Below are positions 53,301-61,220 of a DNA stretch of 64,000 nt, piece by piece. Made by a program: the position numbers and the translations under genes. This DNA comes from Pseudomonas abyssi (GTDB lineage Bacteria > Pseudomonadota > Gammaproteobacteria > Pseudomonadales > Pseudomonadaceae). The DNA is taken from NCBI RefSeq assembly GCF_002307495.1, contig NZ_NTMR01000010.1, forward strand, positions 62,001-126,000, written 5' to 3'. Each line of letters begins with the position of its first letter. Position 1 is the stretch's first letter. The notes beneath the pieces were generated by a model. It worked only from the letters and a program-made list of their open reading frames with translations. It was not told where the DNA came from and did no database searches.

Positions 53301-53599
53301 TGTTCACCATCGGCTGGCCAAGCAGCGAGTTCGGGGCGATGGGCCTGGAAGGCGCGGTGCGTCTGGGCTACTCGAAGGAACTGGCCGCCATTGAGGACGA
53401 AGGCGAGCGTCAGGCGACCTTCGAGAAACTGGTCGCCGAGCTGTACCAGCGCGGCAAGGGCATCAGTATGGCCAGCTTCCTCGAGATCGACGCCGTGATC
53501 GACCCGCTGGAAACCCGCGACTGGCTGATGCGTGGCCTGCACTCGGCCCCGGACGAAGCGCTGAAGAAGGGCACCCGTCCGTTCGTTGATACCTGGTAA
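50315..53599 (+). CDS. Single-chain acyl-CoA carboxylase (biotin carboxylase, BCCP and carboxyltransferase fused)
   Basis: A 1094-residue biotin enzyme. Residues 1-450 form biotin carboxylase (FNRILIANRGEIAIRLARA, GGGGRGMRAVHDLAELDDAF, EANPRIQVEHTVTEAVTG). About 490-560 form the biotin carrier domain with biotinyl-lysine K524 in EAMKMEF. From 590 to 1094 lies an acyl-CoA carboxyltransferase of the propionyl-CoA carboxylase type (GGGRPGDIDKVGVAGLD, SGRCFAGNAALLGCCDVIIA). One-chain enzymes of this length are known as long-chain acyl-CoA carboxylases (LCC) in Mycobacterium and Pseudomonas. True substrate unknown. Its stop directly abuts the cydC stop. Confidence 0.9.
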   Translation: MAFNRILIANRGEIAIRLARAIADCDATSVAVYAEDDAQSLHVRSADQAIALQGQGVAAYLDAAQLIRIAKEQNCDAIHPGYGFLSENADFARACEQAGITFIGPAPEVLDTFGDKASARRLAQQQGVPLTQGTNEPTTLEQARDFMQSLGDGAAVMLKALAGGGGRGMRAVHDLAELDDAFARCSSEATAAFGRGDLYVERLIRRARHIEVQIIGDGAEVAHVWERDCTLQRRNQKLLEVAPAPSLDPAVREQLHAAACTLTRAVGYRGLCTVEFLLDEERGDFVFMEANPRIQVEHTVTEAVTGLDLAATQIQLAAGKTLAELGLTQADIPAARGFAVQLRINLESMAADGSTRPAGGTLSAYQPPSGPGIRVDGYGYAGYTTSPRYDSLLAKLIVHANGDYPNTLRRAYRALCEFRLEGAASNLHLLQNLLQHPQVQSNDVSTAFIEAEAASLTAAHPSAHPHRFFQGSASSAATSSAQTDAPAGTEPLNAPVQGVLVSLDVQVGDSVAVGQQVAIMEAMKMEFVVKATQSGIVRALAANAGDSLFEGSALLYLEPAEVAGNAQQDEESVAIDHIRADLQEVLERRAELTDERRPEAVAKRRKTGQRTARENLADLLDDGSFIEYGGFALAAQRSRRSHEELLKMSPADGLINGIGTVNADKFGEHAARCMALSYDYTVFAGTQGVTNHKKTDRMLELAEQWKLPLVFFTEGGGGRPGDIDKVGVAGLDCTTFMRMARLSGMVPTVGIVSGRCFAGNAALLGCCDVIIATENATIGMAGPAMIEGGGLGRFTPEQVGPTSMHGPNGVIDVRVQNEAEATAVAKQYLSYFQGDLTDWEAADQRELRHLIPENRLRVYDIRKVIETLADRDSVLELRREFAPGLITALIRIEGRAFGLIANNPMHLGGAIDAVSGDKAARFMQLCQAHGLPMVSLCDTPGFMVGPDAEQQGTVRHVSRMFVTAASLSIPFFTVVLRKGYGLGAQAMAAGSFHAPMFTIGWPSSEFGAMGLEGAVRLGYSKELAAIEDEGERQATFEKLVAELYQRGKGISMASFLEIDAVIDPLETRDWLMRGLHSAPDEALKKGTRPFVDTW

Positions 53600-55234
53600 T
53601 CAGCCAACACGCAGGTGGCGGGCCTCCGGGACCGCCACCTGCTGGTGGCTGACTATTACGGTAATGCCCTGCTCGCGCCGACGCAGCAAGGACGCCAGCA
53701 CCCGCTCGCGGGTATCAAAATCCAGCCCGGCAAAGGGTTCATCCAGCAGCAGCAAAGGTCGCTTGGTCAGCAGCAGACGGGCCAGGGCAATACGCCGCGC
53801 CTGCCCACCGGAGACCTTGGCACCGAACTCGCCCAGCGTGGTGTTCAGGCCATGCTTGCGCCCGCGCACCCAGTCAGCCAGCGCGACATCATCCAGCACC
53901 TGCCAGAGGGCCTCGTCACTGGCCTCGGGATCAGCCAAGCGCAGATTCTGCGCCAGCGTCATGTCGAAGATATCCAGCTGCTGCGGCAAATAACCGATCA
54001 GCTCGCGCAGACTCCAGTGCTCGTAGTCTTGCCCGTTAATCAGCCGTTCACCAGTGAACGCCAGCGGCTCGCCCGCCAGCACCTGCAGCAGGGTGCTCTT
54101 GCCGCCGCCGGACGGCCCCTCGATCAGCAGCACGTCGCCCTGTTGCAGGCCGATGGACACGTTTTCCGGGCCGTTCAGCGCGCCGGGCATTCTGGCGCTC
54201 AGGCCAGACAGCACCAGGCTAAGTGGCTGCTCAGGCAGCGCGGTTGCGGTGCCCGCAAGGTCGGTCTCGGCGGCGGTCAGCTGATTCAACCGATCCCGCG
54301 CCGCCTGGCTGAAGCCCAGCGAAATAAAGCTCGCTGCCAGCGGCAGCAGGGCTTCGGCCAGCCCCATTACCGACAGCAAGGCGGCCAGCAGCCAGGGCAC
54401 CGACAACGCCCCCTGCTGCAACAGCGCATGCCCCTGCCAGAGCACCGCAAGCAACGCCAGCGCCAGGCCCAGTTGCTGCCCCAGCGCCGTCAAACTGACC
54501 AGTTTCTGCTGTCGCAGGCGCTGTTGCAGCCAGGCATCATCCTGCTGCAGAAACGCGGCCTGCTGATCGTCCCAGCGCTGCCACAGCAGCAGGGAGGTCA
54601 GCAGCTGCAGACGGTCGAGCAGAAACTCGCGGCGCTGTTCGGCCAGTTCGGCATCACGGCGGGCCAGGCGGGCAGCCAGGCGGCCACCGAGCATCGGCAC
54701 CACCAGCCAGGCCAGCAGCAACCCCGGCAGCGCGGCAACCGCCAGCGAGCTGTCGAGCAGCGCCAGCCAGCCAAGCACCAGCAGTGTGAGCATGGAGGCC
54801 CAGAACCAGGGCGCGACAAAGCGCAGCGGGAAGAAGTCGAGCAGATCGATATCGGCTACCAGCCGGTGCATGGCAATCGCCGAGCGCGCCGCCGGAGTGA
54901 GCCGGCGCTGCCCGGCAACGCGGGCAAACAGGCGCGTACGCAGATCCTTGAGCAGGGCCAGTGCGGCGTTGTGCGAAGCCAGCCGTTCGGCGTAGCGGCC
55001 GGCAGTACGAACGATGGCGAAGAAGCGGATGATGGCTGCCGGGCGGAAGTAGTCGAAACCGTAGGCCGCGACCGTCGCCAGCCCGGCCAGCGCCGCCGCG
55101 CTGATAAACCAGCCGGAGGTGGCCAGCAGGCCGATTGCCGACCACAGCGTCACCGCGCCGAGAAACAGCGCCAGACTCCACTGCCCGAGGCGGCTGCGCA
55201 ACAGGGTCCGCAGACGAATGGGTTGCTCAGACAT
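53600..55234 (-). CDS. cydC: Heterodimeric ABC exporter subunit CydC
   Basis: A 544-residue ABC exporter half. An N-terminal six-helix domain (about 15-310, opening LGQWSLALFLGAVTLWSAIGLLATSGWFISAAA) is typical of CydC. The ATPase domain (about 335-540) has Walker A EGPSGGGKSTLL, signature VSGGQARRIALARLLL and Walker B LLLLDEPFAGLD. CydDC exports cysteine and glutathione to the periplasm and is needed to assemble cytochrome bd. It overlaps cydD by 8 bp. Confidence 0.95.
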   Translation of the reverse strand: MSEQPIRLRTLLRSRLGQWSLALFLGAVTLWSAIGLLATSGWFISAAALAGLATVAAYGFDYFRPAAIIRFFAIVRTAGRYAERLASHNAALALLKDLRTRLFARVAGQRRLTPAARSAIAMHRLVADIDLLDFFPLRFVAPWFWASMLTLLVLGWLALLDSSLAVAALPGLLLAWLVVPMLGGRLAARLARRDAELAEQRREFLLDRLQLLTSLLLWQRWDDQQAAFLQQDDAWLQQRLRQQKLVSLTALGQQLGLALALLAVLWQGHALLQQGALSVPWLLAALLSVMGLAEALLPLAASFISLGFSQAARDRLNQLTAAETDLAGTATALPEQPLSLVLSGLSARMPGALNGPENVSIGLQQGDVLLIEGPSGGGKSTLLQVLAGEPLAFTGERLINGQDYEHWSLRELIGYLPQQLDIFDMTLAQNLRLADPEASDEALWQVLDDVALADWVRGRKHGLNTTLGEFGAKVSGGQARRIALARLLLTKRPLLLLDEPFAGLDFDTRERVLASLLRRREQGITVIVSHQQVAVPEARHLRVG

Positions 55235-56942
55235 CGGCAGCCTCCAGGCGTTGCTCAGACTGGCCGAGCGTCACCACCCGATCAGCCCAGTCCAGTCCCT
55301 GCAGATCGTGGCTGACCAGCAGCAGTGTGCGCCCCTGGCTCAGGCGCTCCAGTAGCGCATGGATCAACTCGGCGGTGTCCGCATCCAGATGGGCCGTCGG
55401 CTCATCCAGCAGCCAGACCGGGGTATCGCGCAGCAGCAGCCGCGCCAGCGCCAGCCGGCTCAGCTGCCCGCCCGACAGCCCCAGCCCGCGCTCCCCCAGC
55501 TCGGTCTCCAGACCCTTGGGCAGTTGGCGAATCAGCGGCCAGAGCGCGACCTGCTCCAGCACCGCGATCAGCTCGGCGTCAGTGGCCGTGGGCGCGGCAA
55601 GGCGCAGATTATCGGCGATGCTGCCGTGCAGGATCGGTACCTGCTGGGCCAGATAACCAACGTGCCGCAGCCAGTCCGGTCGCGACAGATCCAGCAGCGA
55701 GCGACCATTGATCAGCAGCTCACCCTGCCAGGGTACAAAGCCCAGCAGCGCTTCGAGCAGACTGGACTTGCCGCTGCCGCTGGCGCCCTGCAGCACCACC
55801 CGCTCGGCCGCCTGCACGCGCAGATCAAGCGGCGCCAGGCGACCTTCGATTGCCAACTGATTGCACTCGATACTGGGCGCGGCGCTGAGCCCCACCGGCT
55901 CACGCCCCGGATGCGCCCACACCTGTTGATTGAGCAGCGGCAGCAGCTCGGTCATCGCCCCTTCGGCTTCGGCCTTGGCGTGGTAATCCGCGCCGAGTTG
56001 ACGCAGCGGCGCATAGAACTCCGGTGCCAGCAGCAGAATGAACAACGCGCCCAGATAGGGAACCGGAATCTCGCCCTTGGCCCAGGGCAAAATACCGAGC
56101 AGCCCCAGCCCCAGGTAGAGCGCCACCAGCGCGATCGCCAGCGAGGAAAACAACTCCAGGACAGCACCGGAGAGAAAGGCCATACGCAGCACCCGCATGG
56201 TGCCGGCGCGGTAGTGTTCGGCGGCGGTTTCCACTTCCGCTTCGGCGGCGGGCAACGCGCCCAGATGGCGCAGCGTCCAGCTGCCGCGCAGCAGGTCACT
56301 GAAGCGCCCGCTCATCCGCGCCAGCGCAACGAACTGGCGCTGACTGGCGGAGGCCGCGGCCTTGCCCAGCAAGATCATGAACACGGGCACCAGCGGCGCA
56401 GTCAGCAGCAACAGCACCGCTGCCAGCGGACTGAACACAGCGGTGCAGATGATCAGCAACACGGGGACCAGCAACACCAGTTGACGCTGCACCCGGTAGC
56501 GGCTGATATAGCCATCCAGCGCCTCGACCTGCTCCAGCAAACGGCTGCCGAGTTCCGCGTCAGCGCCCAGTTGCGCCCGCGCAGGCCCCAGCGCCGCCAG
56601 ACGCTGCAGCAAGGTGCGGCGCAACTCGCCGCGGGCGCGCAGGCTGGCCAATTGGCTGGCCTGCTCACGGCCGTACTGCAGCAGCGGACGCAGGATCAGA
56701 CAGAGCGCCAGCCAGGGCAGCAGACTGCTCAGCAGCTGCGTCTGCGTCTCAACCAGCCCGCCCTGCTGCCAGGCCACCAGCCAGCCGGAAAACAGCTGCG
56801 CCAGCAACCAGCACTGCCAGACAAAAAGCCCCGCCGCCGCCAGCGCGAACAGCAGGGCCAGATTGAGCAGGGAAGCCTGCGGCGCCAGCAGCCGGGTCAG
56901 CCAGCCGCTGGCGGTACGCGGATCAATCTCAGTCGACTTGAT
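55227..56942 (-). CDS. cydD: Heterodimeric ABC exporter subunit CydD, non-standard start
   Basis: About 571 residues as drawn. Membrane domain about 20-320; ATPase domain about 345-565 with Walker A QGASGSGKSSLL, signature LSGGQLSRLALARLLL and Walker B VWLLDEPTAHLD. The frame is open back into cydX but has no ATG, GTG or TTG until a TTG at 56807, which would delete the first membrane helix (LLNLALLFALAAAGLFVW). An ATC at 56942-56940 sits six bases after a perfect AGGAG (56953-56949), so I use it as the start. An ATT (56927) or a CTG downstream is possible. It overlaps cydX by 14 bp. Confidence 0.85.
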   Translation of the reverse strand: MKSTEIDPRTASGWLTRLLAPQASLLNLALLFALAAAGLFVWQCWLLAQLFSGWLVAWQQGGLVETQTQLLSSLLPWLALCLILRPLLQYGREQASQLASLRARGELRRTLLQRLAALGPARAQLGADAELGSRLLEQVEALDGYISRYRVQRQLVLLVPVLLIICTAVFSPLAAVLLLLTAPLVPVFMILLGKAAASASQRQFVALARMSGRFSDLLRGSWTLRHLGALPAAEAEVETAAEHYRAGTMRVLRMAFLSGAVLELFSSLAIALVALYLGLGLLGILPWAKGEIPVPYLGALFILLLAPEFYAPLRQLGADYHAKAEAEGAMTELLPLLNQQVWAHPGREPVGLSAAPSIECNQLAIEGRLAPLDLRVQAAERVVLQGASGSGKSSLLEALLGFVPWQGELLINGRSLLDLSRPDWLRHVGYLAQQVPILHGSIADNLRLAAPTATDAELIAVLEQVALWPLIRQLPKGLETELGERGLGLSGGQLSRLALARLLLRDTPVWLLDEPTAHLDADTAELIHALLERLSQGRTLLLVSHDLQGLDWADRVVTLGQSEQRLEAADV

Positions 56943-57042
56943 CTTCTTCTCCTACATAGCCGTTGAGTTCCAGCCACATGGCATTGACGATGCCAAACGC
57001 AGAGGCCAGCAGTACGCCGAGAATCCAGGTGAAATACCACAT
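56929..57042 (-). CDS. cydX: Cytochrome bd accessory subunit CydX
   Basis: A 37-residue protein, M-W-Y-F-T-W-I-L-G-V-L-L-A-S-A-F-G-I-V-N then A-M-W-L-E-L-N-G-Y, ending in an acidic tail. It has one membrane helix and the CydX signature (W-Y-F-x-W-I-L-G, N-A-x-W-x-E). GGAGAAG lies just upstream of the ATG. CydX stabilises the haem groups of the CydAB oxidase. It lies 15 bp after cydB and its end overlaps the start of cydD. Confidence 0.93.
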   Translation of the reverse strand: MWYFTWILGVLLASAFGIVNAMWLELNGYVGEEDQVD

Positions 57043-57057
57043 AGTCTTCTCCTTCCG

Positions 57058-58194
57058 TTAATACATGCTGTGAGTGTTGTCGCGGATATGCTGCTCGTTC
57101 AGGCGGCCGCGCATCACGAAGTAGCCCCAGGCGGTGTAACCAAGGATGATCGGGACGAACAGACAAGCCACACAGAACATGATGAACAGCGTGGTTTCAC
57201 TGGCGGTCGCATCCCACATGGTCAGGCTGTGGTTTGGCATGCTGGAAGACGGCATGACAAAGGGGAACATGCTCAGACCCGCCGTGATCAGCACCATGGC
57301 CATGGCCAGCGCCGAGCTGACAAACGCCAGCGCGTGCTTACGCGCCTTGCTGAACAGGGCACAGAAGACAAAGCAGATGACCCCCAGCGCGGGCACAGCC
57401 CATAGCAGCGGCAGTTTGGCGTAGTTGCCGAACCAGGCTGCAGAGCTGATTTCGACCACCTTGTCGATGGTGCGATTATCACCGTTGGTATCAATGACGC
57501 TGACCACCTGATAGCCATCAATGCCCAGCCACAGCCAGACCCCGGCCATGACGAATACCACCGCGCAGACCAGCGCCAGCAGTGAGGAGATCGCCTCGGC
57601 GCGGGCCTTGATCTGCCCCTCGGTCTTGAGCTGCAGGTAGGTGGCACCGTGATTGACGATCATCAGCAGGCTCAGCACGCCAGCCAGCAGCGCAAAGGGG
57701 TTGAGCAGCGCCCAGAAACTGCCGGTGTACTGAAACCGCAGCAGCTCGTCGAACTGGAAGGGCACGCCCTGCAGCAGGTTGCCAAAGGCCACCCCGAAGA
57801 TCAGCGCCGGGATCGCCGAACCGGCAGTCAGCGCCCAGTCCCAGCGACTGCGCCAGACTTCGCTGTCGATCTTGGAGCGATACTCGAAGGCCAGCGGACG
57901 CAGGAACAAGGCAAACAACGTGAGCATCATGGCCAGGTAGAACCCGCTGAATGATGCCGCGTAGACCGTCGGCCAGGCTGCGAACAGCGCGCCGCCGGCG
58001 GTCACCAGCCAGACCTGGTTGCCGTCCCAGTGGGGCGCGATCGAGTTGATCATCACGCGCCGCTCATAGTTGTTCTTGCCGATCACTTTCAGCAGCGCGG
58101 CAACGCCCATGTCAAAGCCGTCGGTGACCACAAAGCCAATCAGCAGAACCCCGATCAGCACCCACCAGATGAACCGTAATGCTTCGTAATCCAT
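57058..58194 (-). CDS. cydB: Cytochrome bd ubiquinol oxidase subunit II
   Basis: A 378-residue inner membrane subunit with about nine helices, opening MDYEALRFIWWVLIGVLLIGFVVTDGFDMGVAALL. The conserved GDNQVWLVTAGGALFAAWP-like segment (here GNQVWLVTAGGALFAAWP) supports the assignment. With CydA it forms the oxidase. It begins 2 bp after the cydA stop. Confidence 0.97.
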   Translation of the reverse strand: MDYEALRFIWWVLIGVLLIGFVVTDGFDMGVAALLKVIGKNNYERRVMINSIAPHWDGNQVWLVTAGGALFAAWPTVYAASFSGFYLAMMLTLFALFLRPLAFEYRSKIDSEVWRSRWDWALTAGSAIPALIFGVAFGNLLQGVPFQFDELLRFQYTGSFWALLNPFALLAGVLSLLMIVNHGATYLQLKTEGQIKARAEAISSLLALVCAVVFVMAGVWLWLGIDGYQVVSVIDTNGDNRTIDKVVEISSAAWFGNYAKLPLLWAVPALGVICFVFCALFSKARKHALAFVSSALAMAMVLITAGLSMFPFVMPSSSMPNHSLTMWDATASETTLFIMFCVACLFVPIILGYTAWGYFVMRGRLNEQHIRDNTHSMY

Positions 58195-58196
58195 GA

Positions 58197-59753
58197 TCAG
58201 GCCTCCTGTGCTTCGGCAGTTTCCAGGTCATAGCGACCGGTGTGCAGGCTCGACGGCCCCTTGCGCGCATACTTGGTCATCAGCCAGATCTCGATGATCA
58301 CGAAGATGCTATAGAGCACGGCGATGGAGATCAGGGTAAACAGCACATCGCCCGGGCTCAGCTGCGAGACTGCCAGATGGGTCGGCAGAATTTCACCGAT
58401 GGCCCAGGGCTGCCGCCCATACTCGGCCACAAACCAGCCCATTTCACTGGCGATCCATGGCAAGGGCAGACTGAAGATGGCGAACTTGAGCAACCATTTT
58501 GGCTTGTCGACCGTACGACGAGCGCTGTGCCAGAAGGCGCAGGCAAACAGCAGCAACATCAGAAGACCGCAGGCAACCATGACGCGGAAGCTCCAGAACA
58601 GCGGCCAGACCTTGGGCACAGTGGCTTCTACCGCATTGGCTATTTCTTCAGGCGTCGCATTCAGTACGTCATCGGTGTAGCCACTGAGCAACAGACCGAA
58701 GCCCAAGTCATCGCGCACCGCGTTGAACTGTTCCACGGTCGCGGACGACTTGTCCCCGGCGCGGATGCGCTGCATCAGGTCATAGGCCTCCTGGCCGCGG
58801 ATGATGCGCCCAAGGTTCTCTTCCTTGATCTGTTGCAGCCCCTGGACTTCCTCATCCAGCGAACGGGTTGCGATCAACCCGAGTACCGCCGGCACCTTGA
58901 TCGCATAGTCGGTGTGCTGAGCCTGCTCGTTGGGAAAACCGATCAGGGTAAAGGCTGCCGGTGGTGGCTGGGTTTCCCACTCGGCCTCTACCGCCGCCAG
59001 CTTGACCTTTTGCACCTCGCCCAACTCGTAACCGGACTCGTCGCCCAGCACGATGACCGACAGCGCGCTAGCCAGACCAAACGCAGAGGCGATGGCGAAG
59101 CTGCGGCGGGCAAAGGCCAGATCGCGGCCCTTGAGCAGATAGTAGCTGGAAATCGCCAGCACGAAGATGGAGCCGGTGACGTAGCCCGCCGACACGGTGT
59201 GGACAAACTTGACCTGAGCCACCGGGTTGAGCAGCACCTCGGCGAAGTTGGTCAGCTCCATGCGCATGGTCTCGATGTTGAATTCCGAGCCCACCGGGTG
59301 CTGCATCCAGCCATTGGCAACCAGAATCCACAACGCCGACAAGTTGGTCGCCAGCGCCATCAGCCAGGTCACCGCCAGGTGCTTGACTTTGCTCATGCGG
59401 TCCCAGCCGAAGAAGAACAGGCCGAACAGCGTTGACTCGAGGAAGAAGGCCATCAGGGCTTCGATCGCCAGCGGCGCGCCGAAGATGTCGCCGACGTAGT
59501 GCGAGTAGTAGGACCAGTTGGTACCAAACTGGAACTCCATCGCCAGGCCGGTAGTCACGCCCAGGGCGAAGTTGATACCGAACAGCTTGCCCCAGAACTG
59601 GGTCATGTCACGGTAGATGGTCTTGCCGGTCATCACATAGACCGACTCCATGATCGCCAGCAGGAAAGCCAGGCCCAGCGTCAGGGGTACAAACAAGAAG
59701 TGAATCATCGCCGTCAAGGCGAACTGCATTCGTGAGAGCTCTACGATATCCAT
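58197..59753 (-). CDS. cydA: Cytochrome bd ubiquinol oxidase subunit I, long Q-loop type
   Basis: A 518-residue catalytic subunit that reduces O2 to water with ubiquinol. Haem ligand His18 lies in [10 protein letters not shown], and the GRQPW motif lies in [14 protein letters not shown]. The quinol site is in a long Q-loop (about 240-380) with [20 protein letters not shown], where Lys and Glu match E. coli K252 and E257. Long Q-loops mark the E. coli-like bd-I class; cyanide-insensitive CioA proteins have short ones. An Anr/Fnr-type box lies 118 bp upstream. Confidence 0.97.
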   Translation of the reverse strand: MDIVELSRMQFALTAMIHFLFVPLTLGLAFLLAIMESVYVMTGKTIYRDMTQFWGKLFGINFALGVTTGLAMEFQFGTNWSYYSHYVGDIFGAPLAIEALMAFFLESTLFGLFFFGWDRMSKVKHLAVTWLMALATNLSALWILVANGWMQHPVGSEFNIETMRMELTNFAEVLLNPVAQVKFVHTVSAGYVTGSIFVLAISSYYLLKGRDLAFARRSFAIASAFGLASALSVIVLGDESGYELGEVQKVKLAAVEAEWETQPPPAAFTLIGFPNEQAQHTDYAIKVPAVLGLIATRSLDEEVQGLQQIKEENLGRIIRGQEAYDLMQRIRAGDKSSATVEQFNAVRDDLGFGLLLSGYTDDVLNATPEEIANAVEATVPKVWPLFWSFRVMVACGLLMLLLFACAFWHSARRTVDKPKWLLKFAIFSLPLPWIASEMGWFVAEYGRQPWAIGEILPTHLAVSQLSPGDVLFTLISIAVLYSIFVIIEIWLMTKYARKGPSSLHTGRYDLETAEAQEA

Positions 59754-59870
59754 CTGCGTACTCCGCTCGGAGGAATCATCAGGTCAATTCGGTCACCGCC
59801 GACAAACACTACGGAACAATGTTTGCCGAATTAGTATGGCTCAGCCCCCGGCAAGCGGGGACTGGGCGAA

Positions 59871-59884
59871 TTGACGCACGTCAA
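59871..59884. promoter_or_regulatory. Anr/Fnr-type box upstream of cydA
   Basis: TTGAC-GCAC-GTCAA is a perfect 5-4-5 palindrome matching the TTGAY-N4-RTCAA consensus. It lies 118 bp upstream of cydA in the same-strand gap after lrgB. It suggests control by oxygen through Anr, as expected for a high-affinity oxidase. The core promoter was not placed with confidence. Confidence 0.7.
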
Positions 59885-59927
59885 ATATGACGCACAGATA
59901 TGGAAAATACTCCCGAGCGAAGAAAAT

Positions 59928-60656
59928 TCAGCCCTGAAATACCATCCAGAGCGATACCGCGAGCGGCAGCAACAACGCCGTAGCGGTGCCCATCAGACTC
60001 ATGGCCAGGGCAGAAAAAGCACCCGCCTCCTCCCCCTCTTCCAGCGCCCGCGAGGTACCCACCGCATGCGCGGTCAGGCCCATGGCCATACCCCAGGCGG
60101 CCGGATGGTCCACGCCGCACAGGCGTAGCAGCATCGGACCGAAGATGGCCCCCAGCACGCCGGTGAACATCACAAATACCGCCGCCAGCGCCGCAACGCC
60201 GCCGATTTGCTCGGCCACCAGCATGGCAATCGGCGAGGTCACCGATTTAGGTGCCAAGGTCATCATGATCATCGGCTCGGCGCCCAGCAGCCAGGCCAGC
60301 AGCACCGCCAGCACGGTCGCCAGCGTGCCGCCGACCAGCAGGCAGACCAGCACCGGCCAGAAATAGCTGCGAATGCGCCGGAAGTTCATGTACAGCGGCA
60401 CCGCCAGTGCCACCGTGGCCGGCCCCAACAGCACCTGCAGCGGTTGCACGGCTTCGCGATAATGCGCGTAGTCCTGTCCGACGGCGAGAATGACCAGCAC
60501 CAGCACGGCGGTGGATACCAGCACCGGGTGAAATACCGCCAGCTTGGTACGCTGGTAGAGCGCCACGCCCAACTGATAGGCGGCCAGAGTCATGCCGACC
60601 CAGAACAGCGGGTGATCGACGACAGCCTGCCAGGCTTGCAACAGCGTCCCGCTCAT
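59928..60656 (-). CDS. lrgB: LrgB/CidB-family membrane protein
   Basis: A 242-residue inner membrane protein with about seven helices and family segments such as FGPMLLRLCGVDHPAAWGMAMGLTAHAVGTSRALEEGEEAGAFSALAMSL. LrgAB/CidAB proteins are linked to murein hydrolase control and, more recently, to pyruvate or glycolate transport. It overlaps lrgA by 4 bp. Confidence 0.93.
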   Translation of the reverse strand: MSGTLLQAWQAVVDHPLFWVGMTLAAYQLGVALYQRTKLAVFHPVLVSTAVLVLVILAVGQDYAHYREAVQPLQVLLGPATVALAVPLYMNFRRIRSYFWPVLVCLLVGGTLATVLAVLLAWLLGAEPMIMMTLAPKSVTSPIAMLVAEQIGGVAALAAVFVMFTGVLGAIFGPMLLRLCGVDHPAAWGMAMGLTAHAVGTSRALEEGEEAGAFSALAMSLMGTATALLLPLAVSLWMVFQG

Positions 60657-61012
60657 GGTGCCTTCCTCCGTTCCTGGCGCTCGATCAGCTTCTGCATCAG
60701 CCAGCCACAGAACGGCATGCTCAGCGCCAGCGACAAGGCCAGGGTGACCAGGATGGCCGTGGCATCAGCAAGAATCTCGCTGCCGTACACCATGATGCCA
60801 ACCGCTGGCGGCACCAGAATCAGCGGCAGGTAGGTCAGCAAACCACTGGAGGCCAGACTGATCGACTCACTGACGCCACCGCGCAGGCACAGATACACGA
60901 CCATCAGCAGCATGCCGATGATCGGCCCCGGCAGGAACGGCAGCACCAGTACATTCAAACCGGTACCCAGCAACTGGAAGAACACCAGCCAGGTCAGTCC
61001 ACGTAGCAACAT
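60653..61012 (-). CDS. lrgA: LrgA/CidA-family holin-like protein
   Basis: A 119-residue membrane protein with four helices and the family segment LPFLPGPIIGMLLMVVYLCLRGG. I start it at the ATG at 61012 (MLLRGLTWLVFFQLLG), which matches family length. An ATG 141 bp earlier adds a non-conserved arginine-rich stretch and overlaps a candidate operator. The ribosome-binding site (AGAGG, 10 bases upstream) is modest. It is the first gene of lrgAB and divergent from the Tsx-like channel gene. Confidence 0.88.
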   Translation of the reverse strand: MLLRGLTWLVFFQLLGTGLNVLVLPFLPGPIIGMLLMVVYLCLRGGVSESISLASSGLLTYLPLILVPPAVGIMVYGSEILADATAILVTLALSLALSMPFCGWLMQKLIERQERRKAP

Positions 61013-61098
61013 TGATCTAGGGCCTCTCGCCACGACAGCAAACCGGCAAGGGTAAACATTCGCTCCGAGGGTGCCTAGCCCTACTATGGTGAAATAGC

Positions 61099-61115
61099 GT
61101 TTCCCATCTGGAAAC
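61099..61115. promoter_or_regulatory. Candidate operator upstream of lrgAB
   Basis: GTTTCC (61099-61104) and GGAAAC (61110-61115) form a perfect inverted repeat with a five-base spacer in the region between lrgA and the divergent channel gene. The binding protein is unknown. Confidence 0.35.
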
Positions 61116-61220
61116 ACCGCCGTTCTCCGACGGGCGTCAGCTGCGCCAGCCAAGGTTTTGCTATACCATTCGCGCCGGCGTTACACCCCTCTACACCCCC
61201 CTATAAATGGAGAAACATCC

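Noticed and set aside
58197-59753. CydA as a cyanide-insensitive CioA
   Set aside because: The long Q-loop with the E. coli-type quinol motif, and the presence of cydX and cydDC, argue for the bd-I class.
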